Positions 13,006-24,599 of a DNA stretch of 64,000 nucleotides are shown here, in pieces. Below the pieces are notes generated by a model. That model did no database searches. It had not been told where the DNA came from and worked only from the letters and a program-made list of their open reading frames with translations. The stretch covers positions 169,882-233,881 of the forward strand of contig CAWUHX010000386.1 of NCBI GenBank assembly GCA_963922205.1, read 5' to 3'. The position numbers were made by a program, and so were the translations under genes. The stretch comes from Romanomermis culicivorax (Eukaryota > Nematoda > Enoplea > Mermithida > Mermithidae). Position 1 is the stretch's first letter. Each line of letters opens with the position of its first letter.

Positions 13006-13601
13006 CGCCTTTAATGGTGTTCATGAGTTGAATTTTTCAGCATTCATGTGCATCCGATGGACCCCATTGTTACAAAGCATAGGTCAAAAATTCAGTTTCA
13101 CCAGCAAAAAAAATTTTCACTATTTCTCATTAGGTCATACTCCTACAAAAGCAAATAATCCTTTAAAGTTCAAGTGAAAAATACATGGCACACCCCTTCT
13201 AGTACCCCTTTTTTGCCCATGTATGCTTAAATGCAGTAGGCTGTTTCACAGCGCCTTAACTGGTGTTCAGAGAAAGTTTGGGTAATTTTGAAATTGAGAA
13301 TGATTATTTTTATACTATAAATGTAAAATATAAATGCTGTATTTTTGTTTCATTTTTGTACTCATAAAATTCGGTTAACAAGTGGTAAAATCGATGTACA
13401 GCAATATAATAATTGGACACAGAATATCACATTTGTTTTTGGGAGGCATTTGAATTGGTAATATTTTGCGTATTTACAGAAGAAAAAATGAATCTTGTAA
13501 TCAGACAATTTTTTCGTCGAAGACGCTAATGCAATACGTATGTAACAATACTGACATTTGAAGATACACTTTCCGAGAAAATTCAGCTTCAAACCGACAC
13601 G

Positions 13602-15405
13602 ACTGAAACTCAAAACAGCGATTCTGATTACAGCGAAGTTTCAAAACAGCGATTATCAATACAGTAAAATCTCAATTCAGTGATTCTCAAAACACCGATT
13701 CTCAATACAGAGAATAGTAAGAAGTTCTATGCGAATAAACTCGCACATCGTTTCTATAATAAATATCCAAATTAGGTAAATTGAAATTGTTTTTGCTAGG
13801 CGAGATCATACATGCACATTGGGGTTAACCCCCTTACCTGAGGCCCTGGCTTATCTAAGTTTCACATGCTTCTGTACTGCAGTCGCGGTAGGTATGCACG
13901 AACGGACCATTCCAAAATCACAAAAAAATATCTGTCAGAAAAACATTTTTGCGAAATGTTTGAAAAAAACAAGACCAAAAAATTATCATACAAATTTCTC
14001 ATTAAAGTTGTTTTGTATGGAGCTTAATTGCAAAAAAATAAATTAATGAAGTGAATCAAACAAAATGAAATAAGCAATGAAATGCATAAAATAATTAAAT
14101 AGTAAAGGCAGAACAAAAAACAAATAATAAAGAAACGAAAAGTAAAATAATGTAATAAAAAGTATGCAAAAAAATGAGCAAACGTACACAACCTGAAAAA
14201 TTAAACAAAAAGAATAAAAAGTGGGCTCAGAATAAGTAGAATATAAAAAGGAATAAGTCAATAAAGGAAAAAAGAAACATGCATTTAGATGTTAATAGTA
14301 AAGCCGTAGGCATACTTAGCCGCAACGGGCGAAAAAGTGTGCGGCCCGCACACTCCTTTGCGGTTTTCAGAAATTGCGGCCCGCAGCTCACCCGCAACCG
14401 GGTGGTTTGCGGTCCATAAACCGCACTGAACCGCAATGCGGTTGCGGTTTATGGACCCGCAAAGAGTTCTCGAGTGAAGTACTTTTTGCGGTTTTGGTAG
14501 CCGCACTTGATACAGTATATGCCATTTTGCTTTTTTGATCTTTATCAACTAGAAAACTCAATTTTTTCCAGAATTTGCTCTGTCCACCGGCTCCTACTTG
14601 TCCTGAAAGACCCATGGAAAAATGTTGATCTTGAATTGTTTTTCGACGAATATGATGAAACGCAGGATTTTCCACCTTTATTTTTCCAAAATCTGATTGT
14701 GAAAAAAATTTGAATTTCTTACGTCGTAAACATAGCTTTTTGTATTTGGAAAATAAACATATTGAGCCTAGAAAATGGACGAAATTCTTTCTGTTTGAAG
14801 AATTCACACTCTTCAATGTTGAAAAAACTTCATGGAAAAAGTGCTCCCTCATAAGCACGCACGATTAAAAAATTAAAATTCATACAACAAATTAAAAAAT
14901 CGAATACTTATAGATTTTAAATATGTACAGTGAATGTTTCATTCCCCGTATTTTAACTTAAATGAACAACCTTGCATCTCTTAAGTAATTTCCGGTTCGG
15001 AATTGCGGTTTTCCGGTTCCGCATTTTTGCGGAACCACACAAAAGTATGCCATTGTGAGAGCCGCAATCGACCCGCAATTGCGGGCCGCAAAAAAAACAG
15101 TCAAGTATGCCTACAGCATAAACAAACTAGAATAAAAAGCTGTAATGTCGCGGTAACACATGCTATAGAACCATAATGTCATAAATGTGGCGATTGGTGC
15201 CAAAATGTGACAATCAGCATTCTACAGATCGAAATAGAGAACCAAAAGGGCCATGCGCCAAAACGTTCACCCCGCCTAATCCAATCATCATTTTTGCATT
15301 CTAAAGATAACATTTTTGAAAATTCGTTCATTTTTAAAATCTGTTCTGATACTTCGCTGTTTTGAGAACCCCTGTATTCAGACTTCGCTGTTTTGAGTTT
15401 CACTG
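13602..15405. mobile_element. Tigger/mariner-like TIR element, non-autonomous
   Basis: The left end reads CTGAAACTCAAAACAGCGAT from 13603; the right end, in reverse complement, reads CAGTGAAACTCAAAACAGCG from 15405, followed outside by TA. The CAGTG start and the flanking TA resemble pogo/Tigger elements. Several sub-terminal units containing AAAACAGCGATT or AATACAG lie at 13613-13730. No transposase was recognised. A second TIR element (14306-15114) is inserted in it. Confidence 0.6.
14306..15114. mobile_element. Short TIR element with GCGG-rich ends
   Basis: Terminal inverted repeats GTAGGCATACTT (14306-14317) and AAGTATGCCTAC (15103-15114) are exact over 12 bp. Both ends continue into GC-rich sub-terminal repeats built on CCGCAA/TTGCGG (for example GCGGTTGCGGTTTATGGACC near 14440 and CCGCAATTGCGGGCCGC near 15072). 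I could not define a clean target duplication. It is nested inside the element at 13602-15405. Confidence 0.75.
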
Positions 15406-15912
15406 TATGTTGTTTGTATCACTGAATAGGGGTGAAACCTAACTTGAGGCGTTAAAAACGAAAACGAACTCCTTTCAACTTATCCAGGTTCAGGTGCGTC
15501 GGACATCGTGCTCTATGAATTTACACAATATAAGGCGAATAGATGAGCTTTGATTTACTGTAGGATTTATTGGCGCAAAATGTGTATTAAAAATGGAAAT
15601 GGAAAGCAAATATTGCCTTTTTTCCACAAAAATTATCACACATAACTGCTGAAGCTCAGAGGCACCAAAAATTTCCCTATGCAGTAAATAATTTACGATG
15701 TCTCAGCTGCTGACAAAAAATACGAAAATTCATATTCTGCTAGAGAGTCGTACGACTTGGAGTGTGAAGAGCATCTTATAATTGTATTTTCTGATAATTG
15801 CGACCTCTGGTAGACTCACTTTGATTCATTTCAAAAATGACACATTACAACAAGTTTCGTGTGCTAAACATTAAGGTAATGTTTATCCTGCATAAAAAAT
15901 CAGATTCGCATA

Positions 15913-17036
15913 GTTACAGTGGTCTATTCCCAAGTGAGCGAATTGCCAATTGAGCGATTCTTAAGTGAGCGAATTCCCAATTGAGCGATTCTCATGTGAG
16001 TGAATTCCCAATTGGGCGATTGCGAACGAGCGATCGAGAATGTAACAACACTTTCTTCATTTTTTCCTTTACCTGACATTTTTCTTTGTATGTATTGTTT
16101 TTGTGTATTGTTGATGTTTTTGTTTATGTATGTTTTTACGTTTTCATCTTTTGTCTTTGCTTTCTTTTACTTTCGTTTTTCATTCAATCTACTTTTTTCT
16201 TTTTTGCTTATGAAAGAATAAATTACAAGTTGACATTTTAAATAACCGTAGTCTCCTGTATAATTCTAGTACAGTTCAACTTGCCTGAATCTTTCATCGT
16301 TGTAAGTGTAAAAATCTTCATGAAAAACAAACAAAAGAATGCTGAAGCAAGCACAACATCAAGAGAAAGGAAAATCAACAAAAATGAAGACAAAAGTGAA
16401 AATAAGTGGGAAAGCATTAAAAAAGGAAAGAAAACATGAAGACTTTGACAAGAATGGAGCAAGATGGACAAAGCAGCAAGAAAGAAAGAAAAAAATGTGA
16501 AAAAAGAACAAAAAAGAAAAAATCAGGAGAGATTGAAAACAAAAAACCTACGATGAAAAATAATGGAGAAAAATCACACAGGATAAAATTATGTAGAAAA
16601 TAGAGCGTCCCGAAACATATAAGGTAAAGAAGGAGAACATGAAGAAAGTGTTGCTATAGTCTGTTTTTCTTGAGATGCTTCTAGATAATGAAAATGAGAA
16701 GCAAGTACTATTTTCTATTTTTACAATTTTCTGCAAACCCATACATCACATAGGACGGAAAATCTTTGAGTATACTCAACTAACTTTTAAAATTTTTTTG
16801 CCTAAAACTTCTTACGGTAAGAGCTCCGTGTAAATAATTTTGATCACCTGCGAATGTTTGTGATTTTTTCAATCTAATAGCATTTCATAAAAAACAAACT
16901 ATACATTCTCGATCGCTCGTTTGGAATCGCTCAATTGAGAATTCGTTCACTTGGGACGTTGCTCACTTAGGAATCGCTCACTTGAGAATCACTCACTTGG
17001 GAATCGCTGACATGGGAATATGTACCCCGTTACAGT
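15913..17036. mobile_element. TIR element with reiterated GTGAGCGATT units, carrying a nested MITE
   Basis: The left end (about 15930-16040) has five or six tandem variants of TTCCCAAGTGAGCGA/TTCCCAATTGAGCGA and finishes GAACGAGCGATCGAGAATGT. The right end (about 16908-17022) is the reverse complement: ACATTCTCGATCGCTCGTTT followed by repeated AATCGCTCACTTGGG. The interior is A-rich or T-rich low-complexity sequence plus a MITE at 16655-16903. No open frame of note. Confidence 0.8.
16655..16903. mobile_element. MITE family B, copy 1 (nested)
   Basis: Starts TATAGTCTGTTTTTCTTGAG and ends CATAAAAAACAAACTATA. It matches the element at 62552-62801 at both ends and in the interior (ATGCTTCTAGATAATGAAAATG; GGTAAGAGCTCCGTGTAAAT). 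The TA at each tip suggests a mariner-type MITE. Confidence 0.8.
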
Positions 17037-19390
17037 AGCCCAAAGTTGGGAATTTTTGCATTTTTCAGCAGTTTCCTGTCTATGTGCGAGACTTTAGATG
17101 TATCAGCCTAGGCATGAAGTAGCTTTAATGTGGTCAGAAAATATTTTCCTATTTTACATTTTATGGCAACTTTTAAAGTCTTGAAAATGAGGCGGTTTAA
17201 AATCGCTAAAAATCTGTTTAGCTCGAACAAGCCGATAACTCCCCTGTGCAGTGGATAGTTCGTACCAGAGTAACAAGAACAAAATCGTGATCCCTTTTTA
17301 AAATTTTTTTCCCTACTTTTAGACGTTTTTGAAAAACTGAAAAAGCATTTCTTTCTTTTTGACACTACTATGCCTCATTCATCGATGCAGCTAGGTTATC
17401 GAAGTTTTATTCAAAATTATGGAAGCCATGTTGATTCTATTCAATAATTTTTTCGTTCATGATACACCAGTCCTTGACGATGACTCTTTCCAATCATTTC
17501 AAAATTATCGAAATTGATTTCCTGATCTCCAGTACGGCTGCGATGTCGAAACTCCAACCACTGCATCAATCATTTTAAAAGGAATGGAGTATAATTTCAG
17601 GTGACCTTGGTTGCAATTTTATTGATTTGTGTTATTGTTAGAATTAAAAGACAAACTCGACTTGTTTAGCTGAATTCAAGCTACAGTAATCTTTTGCCGA
17701 GAGCCTACGCGTACACACAAGAAATTGGTTGGAGGAAACTCATATTTTACCCAATCCCTCACCCATTGTGATAATTTCGATGCAAAGACTTTTTGGGAAA
17801 TAAGGGCATCAGTTAAAAGTTTGGCTATTTTGAATGAGCTAATTTTTTCTTTCCCGACACCCTGCATGTAGTGTTGTGATTGATATATCAATAACAAGGC
17901 TTGATATATCGATGTGTTTCAAAATACCAATACCAAAAGTGGCCATGCTACCACACATCAATATCAAACTACCTGAATATCAAAAGTCAGTTTTTGATAT
18001 TTTGAAACTGATTTTGATGTGTCAAACGAATTTTGCAGATTTGCATTCATTTTGGCATCAAATTCAAGGAAGACTTATAACAAAGAAAAGCAGAAATATC
18101 TCAAAAGGATTCTGAGTAAAAGAATCAAAAATCATTCTCCTCTTTATTTCTTTGCTTTTTTCTTACTCTCTTCATTGGTACACTTGTCTCATTCTCCCTA
18201 ACAAATGATTCAGCTTTTATTTTTAATCTTTCGTTTATTTCCACTGTGCTGCATTTATCCTGCTTTTCTCTATGCTTCTTTTGCTTTTTCTTTTTCAGTT
18301 TTCTCATTTTCTCTTTTTGTTATTCTCTACCCTTATCTGTACTCAAACAATAATTTTTAATCAGGAAATGTGACATACAGCGGGATTTCGAGGAAACAAA
18401 ATAGAGCAGTGAAATAGAACCATAATTTTTCAGCACAATGCTTATGAAACCATAGTGCTAATAACTAAAAATAAGAAATTTTTAAGAAAAGTTCGAGAAG
18501 AAAACAAATTGAGGATAACAACAATTTGAAGGTAAAAAATCAAAAATCATTCTAACGTCTATTCTATAACTCCCACAGAAGATTCATTCTGCATGATTTC
18601 CTTTTGGCTCTAATTCCTTTCGAAAGAACCCACATTAAGAATGATTTAACGAATCGATAATACAATGCAAACAGGTTACTAGAATCGACAAACACACACG
18701 TTAGTTTCAGATCAACGAACTATAATTTGTCAACCGTGCTGTGTCAATGAAATAATTTCTTATTAGCATGAGTGCTAATGGGATTCGTGCCAAAAACCCT
18801 CAACAGAACAGAAGTGAAAAATTAAGAAAATATAAAGAAGAAAACTATAGAGAGGGAAAAAAATCGAACAGCAGAAAGAAAGCAAAAAAATCATGTAGTC
18901 TATGGGAATCACTTTTGGGTCTTCTCATTTTGATCTCTAAACCTGAGTTCACACTCTTTGGGATTCCAACTTTAAAAGATGGTATGGCGAATCTCTTTCA
19001 GATCAAAAAGTAGATAAAAAGTTATGTACAGAAGTATCAAGGTACTAAAAAAACAATATATAAACGAAGTGTTTAGGTTTGATATTATCAATATCAATGT
19101 TATTGAAGATCAAAGACTCATCACTACCTGGATGCCTGTCCTATTGGCAACATGCCAGCCCACAGGTCTGGTAATATGCACACGGAGATCCACACAGGCC
19201 CTTGTGGAATGTGTATTTCTTTTTTGTGACGTATTCTATGTCAAAAGGTTTTCTGGGTCGATTTAAAGAAAAATAAACAAAACGACAAGAGATTCAGTCA
19301 TGTTGAACACCAGTTAAATCACTAATTCCTAAAACCACAAGAGAGGTATTTCGTAAATGTTAAAGGGATAGAACAAAAAAAAATTTAAAA
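17037..19390. other. Intergenic, no gene recognised
   Basis: Contains T-rich (about 18120-18340) and A-rich (about 18770-18890) low-complexity tracts. At 17876-18010 there is a cluster of ATATCAATA/TATTGATAT-like words (GATATATCAATAACAAGG, CTTGATATATCGATG). No splice-flanked coding exon or RNA gene was recognised. Confidence 0.4.
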
Positions 19391-19394
19391 CTGG

Positions 19395-19640
19395 CAATCA
19401 TACATACAAATAGAGGCTAGGGAGGGGTAAACCTTCCTGCCTGAGACCTTGGAAACCTCTGCTGACACGAAAAAATGCTCAAACACCCCTTCCTGAACTT
19501 TTTTGAGGAATATATTTATGCATATCATATATGATAAACACGCTTGTGGAACTCTTGTTTTTTTGCTCATTCACCAGCCATCCTCCTTGAAGGAAACTCC
19601 AAGGACTCTCTCCTCTGGAAAATTTTTGCCGTGCATATCT
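19395..19640 (+). repeat. Dispersed repeat family A, copy 2
   Basis: AATAGAGGCTAGGGAGGGGTAAACC, CTGCCTGAGACC, TGATAAACACGCTTGTGGAAC and CCGTGCATATCTGCTGAC keep the same order and spacing as the copy at 3295-3500. Confidence 0.75.
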
Positions 19641-19920
19641 GCTGACAATAACGAAAAATATGTCTCTTATCAGGTATCAAGTGACAAAAATGAAATTGGG
19701 TATATATGAAATTTGAATAGTGTTTCTTACTTTTCCATAGCAGACATAGTTAATTTCCTTTTCATGTGAATAATATCAGATCAAATACATTTTAATCAAT
19801 ATAAGGAAACATAAAAATACAAACAAAGATAAGAGAATCACAAATACTGAAAGCTCGTACATTTTAAGGTACTGTTTTACGTAGAAATATTATGACTCAT
19901 AAAGAACAAGAGTACTGCTT

Positions 19921-22070
19921 AACGCCAATTAAGGCGCGTTAGACATTGAAGCCAATGTGCCCTCTCATTTGGTTAAGAATTTGGCGTCCTATAATTATAA
20001 ATTCAACTGATACTTAGAGAAAAAATATTTGAATGAAATCATTGTGTAGTATTTGGATATAATTAAAACCTACCAACATGGCTTGTGTGTTCAAAAATTT
20101 TGCTCAAAAAGTCTGGATACCAAAATAGGCCTTTGTGGCTAGTTAGGGAGTTTGGTCATTCTTCATATGTGCCAAAATCGATTGAGCACCTCACAGAGTT
20201 CTCTCGTGAGCAGAACAAAATCGAAGCACCAAGCTCTATCCCTGTATAGTGAGAATACTATGATTCAGGATTACACAAACATCAAAACTGAGAACTTCCG
20301 TTTGGTGTCTGGCGCATACAACTGTAATTTGCAGTTACCTAAAAAATATATCTCCCTTATTAAAGATAACAAATAATGGCCTTACTTCATTCAGTGATGG
20401 ATCAAAAGTAAACTTTTGGACGATGACAGGAACTTTTGCTGACCACGCATGAGCCTTCTTTCCCTGATCTTCCACTGCTTTTCGAAATCGGCGACGCATT
20501 TTTTGCTTTAAAACTGAATCATAACAACGTATTTTTTTCGACTTCGTACATTTGTCGGCTTGGTGATCTAACGATTCACAACAGAAACATCTTCCTAATT
20601 TGGTCATAGGACACTTACCAGAATGTTCACTTTTGCAAATTAAACATACATCTGGTGTCCAACTAAGTGATTCGTTGATAAACTGAAAATGCAAATAAAA
20701 ATTTTCATGATGACCCAGCATTTTTCAAGCAAGCCATTTTAGCAGTTTTTGGGGCTTTCCAGATTTTCTTATACCAAAACATTTTGACCAAAAAAATTGA
20801 TTCTATCATCCCACTGTGAATGTATTTGGTGCATGTTCATTAAAAGTCAAAATAAACCTTTTCGTGAATTTGTTTGATGTGACCGCAAAAACATAATATC
20901 CCAGTGCCTTGAACACGATATTCCGAACAATGGCATATTTTGGGCACTGTCGAAAAGCATTTACCATGCTTTTCCTTGTTTGACATTTTTAAGTAACTAA
21001 GAATAAACTTGTAATAAATCTAAAAATAAAAAATGAACAAAGAACTTCCACACGAATAAACAATTATGAGCATTGGTGATGAGAATGCATGCAAAAAGCC
21101 CAAAAACTTATGATGAAAGACATTAAAATTGAAATATCAAACTACCTAATTTTCCTCAAATTTCAAACACATCAAATAACATCATTACTGCTTGAAATAT
21201 TCCATTTTTTTCTAGTTTTTGGTAGCTCTTACTACCAAACTTACTACGCAATTACTTCAGTATTGAGCTATTCTTAAAAATTTAGTGTAAGAAACATGAG
21301 TGCCCTATGCAAGGGATGTGACTTGAGCAGATTGTGTATTTCATGATAAAACATTAATGAACACTCAACACAAACCCCAAGCACCAGTTGAGGCGCCATT
21401 ATGTTATTTCTGGGAATGTGTGGCTTGGTATTCTCCTTGATCCTGAACAAGTTATCAGCCCAAAAAACAAAAACATAATAACTGGAAATAAACTTATCAT
21501 AATTGAATGTGCTTCCATAAAGTTTGAATGTCGATAAATTTTTCAAAGAATTAATGATAAGACTAGTAAATAATGAATGATGTTGTTTAGCTAAGGTTAG
21601 ACAGCCTTGAGCAATGGGGAAAAAATCGATTTTTATATAATAAATAGAAACATACTACAAAGAACTTAGAAATATTTGCTAACTCCCTACTGAACCCTCC
21701 CATTATATCTGATCAGGAACCCAACTATGTCATTGAGACATTGGAATGAGTAGGGAAAAGATAAAGTGAAATTTTTCGAAACTGCAAGAAGTGTACAAAA
21801 TGAAATAGTAAACACATAAAGCTGGATTTGCAGAAGTATGGCTAAAAAATTCTAGGGGAAATGACAAAAAAATGTTGACGAGAACTCGCTCTAGGTGACG
21901 GGATAATTGAGGCACAACAACATTTGGACATTGAATACTGATGTCCCGCTTTCTGCAATCCATTAAACATTAATTCAATAGGTATGCTGTAAAATAAGAA
22001 GTTAATAACGGAGGTGAATAGAACGATACGATAAACAAACAATATATTGGTAAAACACCAATTAAGGCGC
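19921..22070 (-). repeat. Reverse copies of the GCGCCTTAATTGGTGTT motif
   Basis: Reverse-complement copies lie at 19921-19940 (AACGCCAATTAAGGCGCGTT), 21381-21397 (GCACCAGTTGAGGCGCC) and 22055-22070 (ACACCAATTAAGGCGC). They flank the minus-strand zinc-knuckle gene, one of them about 400 nt past its stop codon, mirroring the placement beside the plus-strand genes. Confidence 0.75.
20335..20986 (-). CDS. Small CCHC zinc-knuckle protein
   Basis: Two exons on the minus strand, 20986-20858 and 20682-20335, joined in phase 0 across GTTTATT...TTTTCAG, give 158 residues from an ATG at 20986. The first exon has a cysteine cluster (ICHCSEY, then LCFCGH). The second has CLICKSEHSGKC followed by CFCCESLDHQADKC, which fits the zinc knuckle C-x2-C-x4-H-x4-C exactly. 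A basic stretch follows (KQKMRRRFRK). Zinc knuckles of this type bind single-stranded nucleic acid and are frequent in the Gag or accessory proteins of mobile elements. No protease, reverse transcriptase or capsid domain was seen beside it. Its position among reverse copies of the same motif that follows the HECT and integrase genes suggests it belongs to the same element, but this is inference. Exons further upstream are possible. Confidence 0.6.
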
Positions 22071-24110
22071 AAAAGGCAAGAGATGCTAAATCACTGACTA
22101 CAAAATTTTGATGAAATATAAATTACTTTGTGAGAATTTGTTCATAAATTCATGAAATAGTGATACTTACAAATGCATACAATGCTTGCTTGTGGCTTAC
22201 GATCCAACAAAATAAATAACCACATAGAAAAGTTGTTTGTGGCTACAATCCAACGAATAAAACCTGAAAAAATTAGAGACGCCCAGAAAGAAAATCGAAA
22301 GGATCACATGCATAAGTTTGCTTTGAAGTAAGGCAAAAAAGAAAGTTCAAGCATCCAAGCCAAAAAATAAATTTAAACACTTATCGTGCTTCATCCATCT
22401 TGAGAATTACAGGCTGCAGATCCAATGCGTCAATAACACGAAAATTTGAGCTCTCTGAAAAGAAGCTTTTGTTGTATGAAAAGAACATGCACAATAATTT
22501 TCATGAAAAACTCAAGGGTATACATTTCTTAGCCTACATACAGATAGTTGGTTCAATTTTTTTTCAAAAAGTATCAAAAGAGGCAGGTGAGCGGGGACTG
22601 ATCTAAAATGTAGCCAACATTACAGTAAGCCAAAAAATATAAAAAATGAAAAATTATGCATAAACATGATGAACAGGGAATATAATGGATAGGACGTCAA
22701 CAAACATTGAACCAGATCAAATAAGTAAGGAAACTAAACATTGAAATTATGTCGGCTTTTCATTGCTTCATGTTGATTTCAGAATTTTGATTTTTGCACA
22801 GGCCAAGTTGCAATGTGCAACCTGTGGTGGAAAATTTCTAGTTGCTCAATTTAATTTCACTTGATTTCATTTGAAAAACAATGAGAAGTTAGTTTTTGGT
22901 ACTTAATCCAATTGGCAACAGTTTTAGGCTTTAAAAACTCATTTTCCTGACATTAGGGACATCAAGAAAAAGCTAACAACAGTCACTTGTTTGGTGCCGA
23001 GCACTGAAAAATTTCGATTTTGAGACTTTTAAAATACTGAAAAACTCCTTTTTTGGGCTCATTCTTTCGTAATTATGAATTCTTCCAACATTTACTCTTT
23101 AATGAAAGGTCTAGTTTTTTTAGTAAATTCAATGAGTTTCCAGATAGGTGACAAATTATTTTTTAATCACTTTCGGAATACAATATGTTTATGTTTACGA
23201 AAGTCAAACTAGCGAAGAACCGCAAAATGACTTTGTGAGAATAATAGACAACAGTCTCAATTGAGTCAGATACGTCAAAAAATCATTACAAGATCAAATA
23301 CTTATTCAGAAAGCATTGATGTTAAAAAGCTATGAGAATAAACTGGGACAAAGTTTTCTAAATCTGCACTATTTATATACTAGAGAATTTACAAATCATT
23401 TGAAAGCTGGCCCCATTTTAAAACAGATAAACGGACATATCTTTTTCGGATGGTTAACCTTCCCTAAATCCTAATCATAAGGGTCGTTCGGCTCCTGGTC
23501 GCACTGTGGGACTCGGCAGAAAAAATTTGATTGCAGAGCCAGAATTTGGTTGTTGTGTGCGAAAATAAGAAACCTGTGTCAAAACCCCAATCTATTGCAG
23601 AAACCGCAAAAAACTAATTCGGGAGTACAGAGGAAAATAGCTCAGGTCAAAAAAACAATTTGAACGCCTATAGGAACAACAAATGTAAAATATGATCGTA
23701 GAATCAGTCCAAATAAGCGGACCGCATAATATTAGACACATTGTAATTTGCAAAGGAGTGTTCATCACCATTTTTTTTCTCCTCGAAGATTTTTTCCCCA
23801 TGAGAACCAGACCCAAAATTTTTTTCCTCATTTTCCAAAAATTTTTCACATTTTCAAAAATGCTTATAATGTGGCTACATTTGCTTTTTTATGCATTTTA
23901 GGAGCATACCCAATCATTTTGTTGTATTTGTGGTCAGAAACCTGCAAAAATGAGGAAAAAATTAATAAAATTCTGGTTATGTTAGTCAAAATGAGCTCAT
24001 GAAGAATATATTGGTGTTTTATAAGAGCAGATGAAGCAAGTTAATGATAGAGTTTTCATGAATTTATCCACTATCAACATTTCTGTGATTCCGATTAGAA
24101 TACCAAATTT
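20987..24110. other. Intergenic, no gene recognised
   Basis: The short open frames lack recognisable domains and splice context. Near 22975-23050 there is a diverged copy of the dispersed GCGCCGGAAAATTT family (GTGCCGAGCACTGAAAAATTT followed by GAGACTTTTAAAATACTG). One reverse copy of the GCGCCTTAATTGGTG motif is at 22055. Confidence 0.4.
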
Positions 24111-24119
24111 TTATTCAGT

Positions 24120-24320
24120 TCTTGTTCCTGCGAGGAGCGCCCGAAAAATTTCTGGATTTTCACTTTCTAAAACCCTGGAAAATGAACCTTCATAAGGTTG
24201 GGAAATAAATTAAAATCAGATTGATGAAGTGTAATTTGCTCCCCATTCTGGCGCGAAGCACCAGAAAAATTTTCGGGTTTTTATATTCTAAAATGCTGAA
24301 AAATAAATCTCTCCAACAGA
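24120..24320 (+). repeat. Dispersed repeat family C (GCGCCGGAAAATTT), two copies
   Basis: Two diverged copies: GAGCGCCCGAAAAATTTCTGG...CTTTCTAAAACCCTGGAAAATG and GGCGCGAAGCACCAGAAAAATTTTCGGG...TATTCTAAAATGCTGAAAAATAAATC. Other copies are at 25735-25805, 26250-26410, 33290-33320, 39420-39490 and 39995-40115. The common core is a GCGCC/GCACC box, GAAAATTT, a TTTTGACCTTCTAAAATGC box, then AAAATGCATCTTTC. Confidence 0.75.
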
Positions 24321-24599
24321 TAATTCCGAAGCAAAAGTTTTAAAATCGCAGTCTAGAATGATGCCTTCAATTTCCAACTTCAATAAACGCAAAAGTTCAA
24401 ATTGCAAACGTTTAAAAAATACCAATCATCGAGAGAAAAAATTGAGAGAATTGATGAAAAATCTCTATTTTCGGCGACATAATTGACTGTAAACAATTAG
24501 AAAATGAAACAAGCCAACTTGATTGATAGAAACTGTTGAGCATTAATTAGTAAGTGGACGTAGATATGCTAACAGCTGCGTCCGATAGAATTTAGTTAT

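Larger units (their letters stand above)
565..13268 (+). repeat. Forward copies of the GCGCCTTAATTGGTGTT motif
   Basis: Copies: 565-579 (GCGCCTTAAATGTTT), 683-701 (GCGCCTTCATTGGTGTTTT), 7210-7227 (CACCTTCATTGGTGTTTA), 7332-7349 (GCGCCTTAAATGGTAGTT), 7389-7405 (GGCCTTAATTGGTGCTT), 13005-13021 (GCGCCTTTAATGGTGTT) and 13251-13268 (GCGCCTTAACTGGTGTTC). The copy at 7210 begins 5 nt after the HECT stop codon and the copy at 13005 overlaps the last base of the integrase stop. The function is unknown. Possibilities are sub-terminal transposase sites, a 3'-UTR element or remnants of a short interspersed repeat. Confidence 0.8.
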
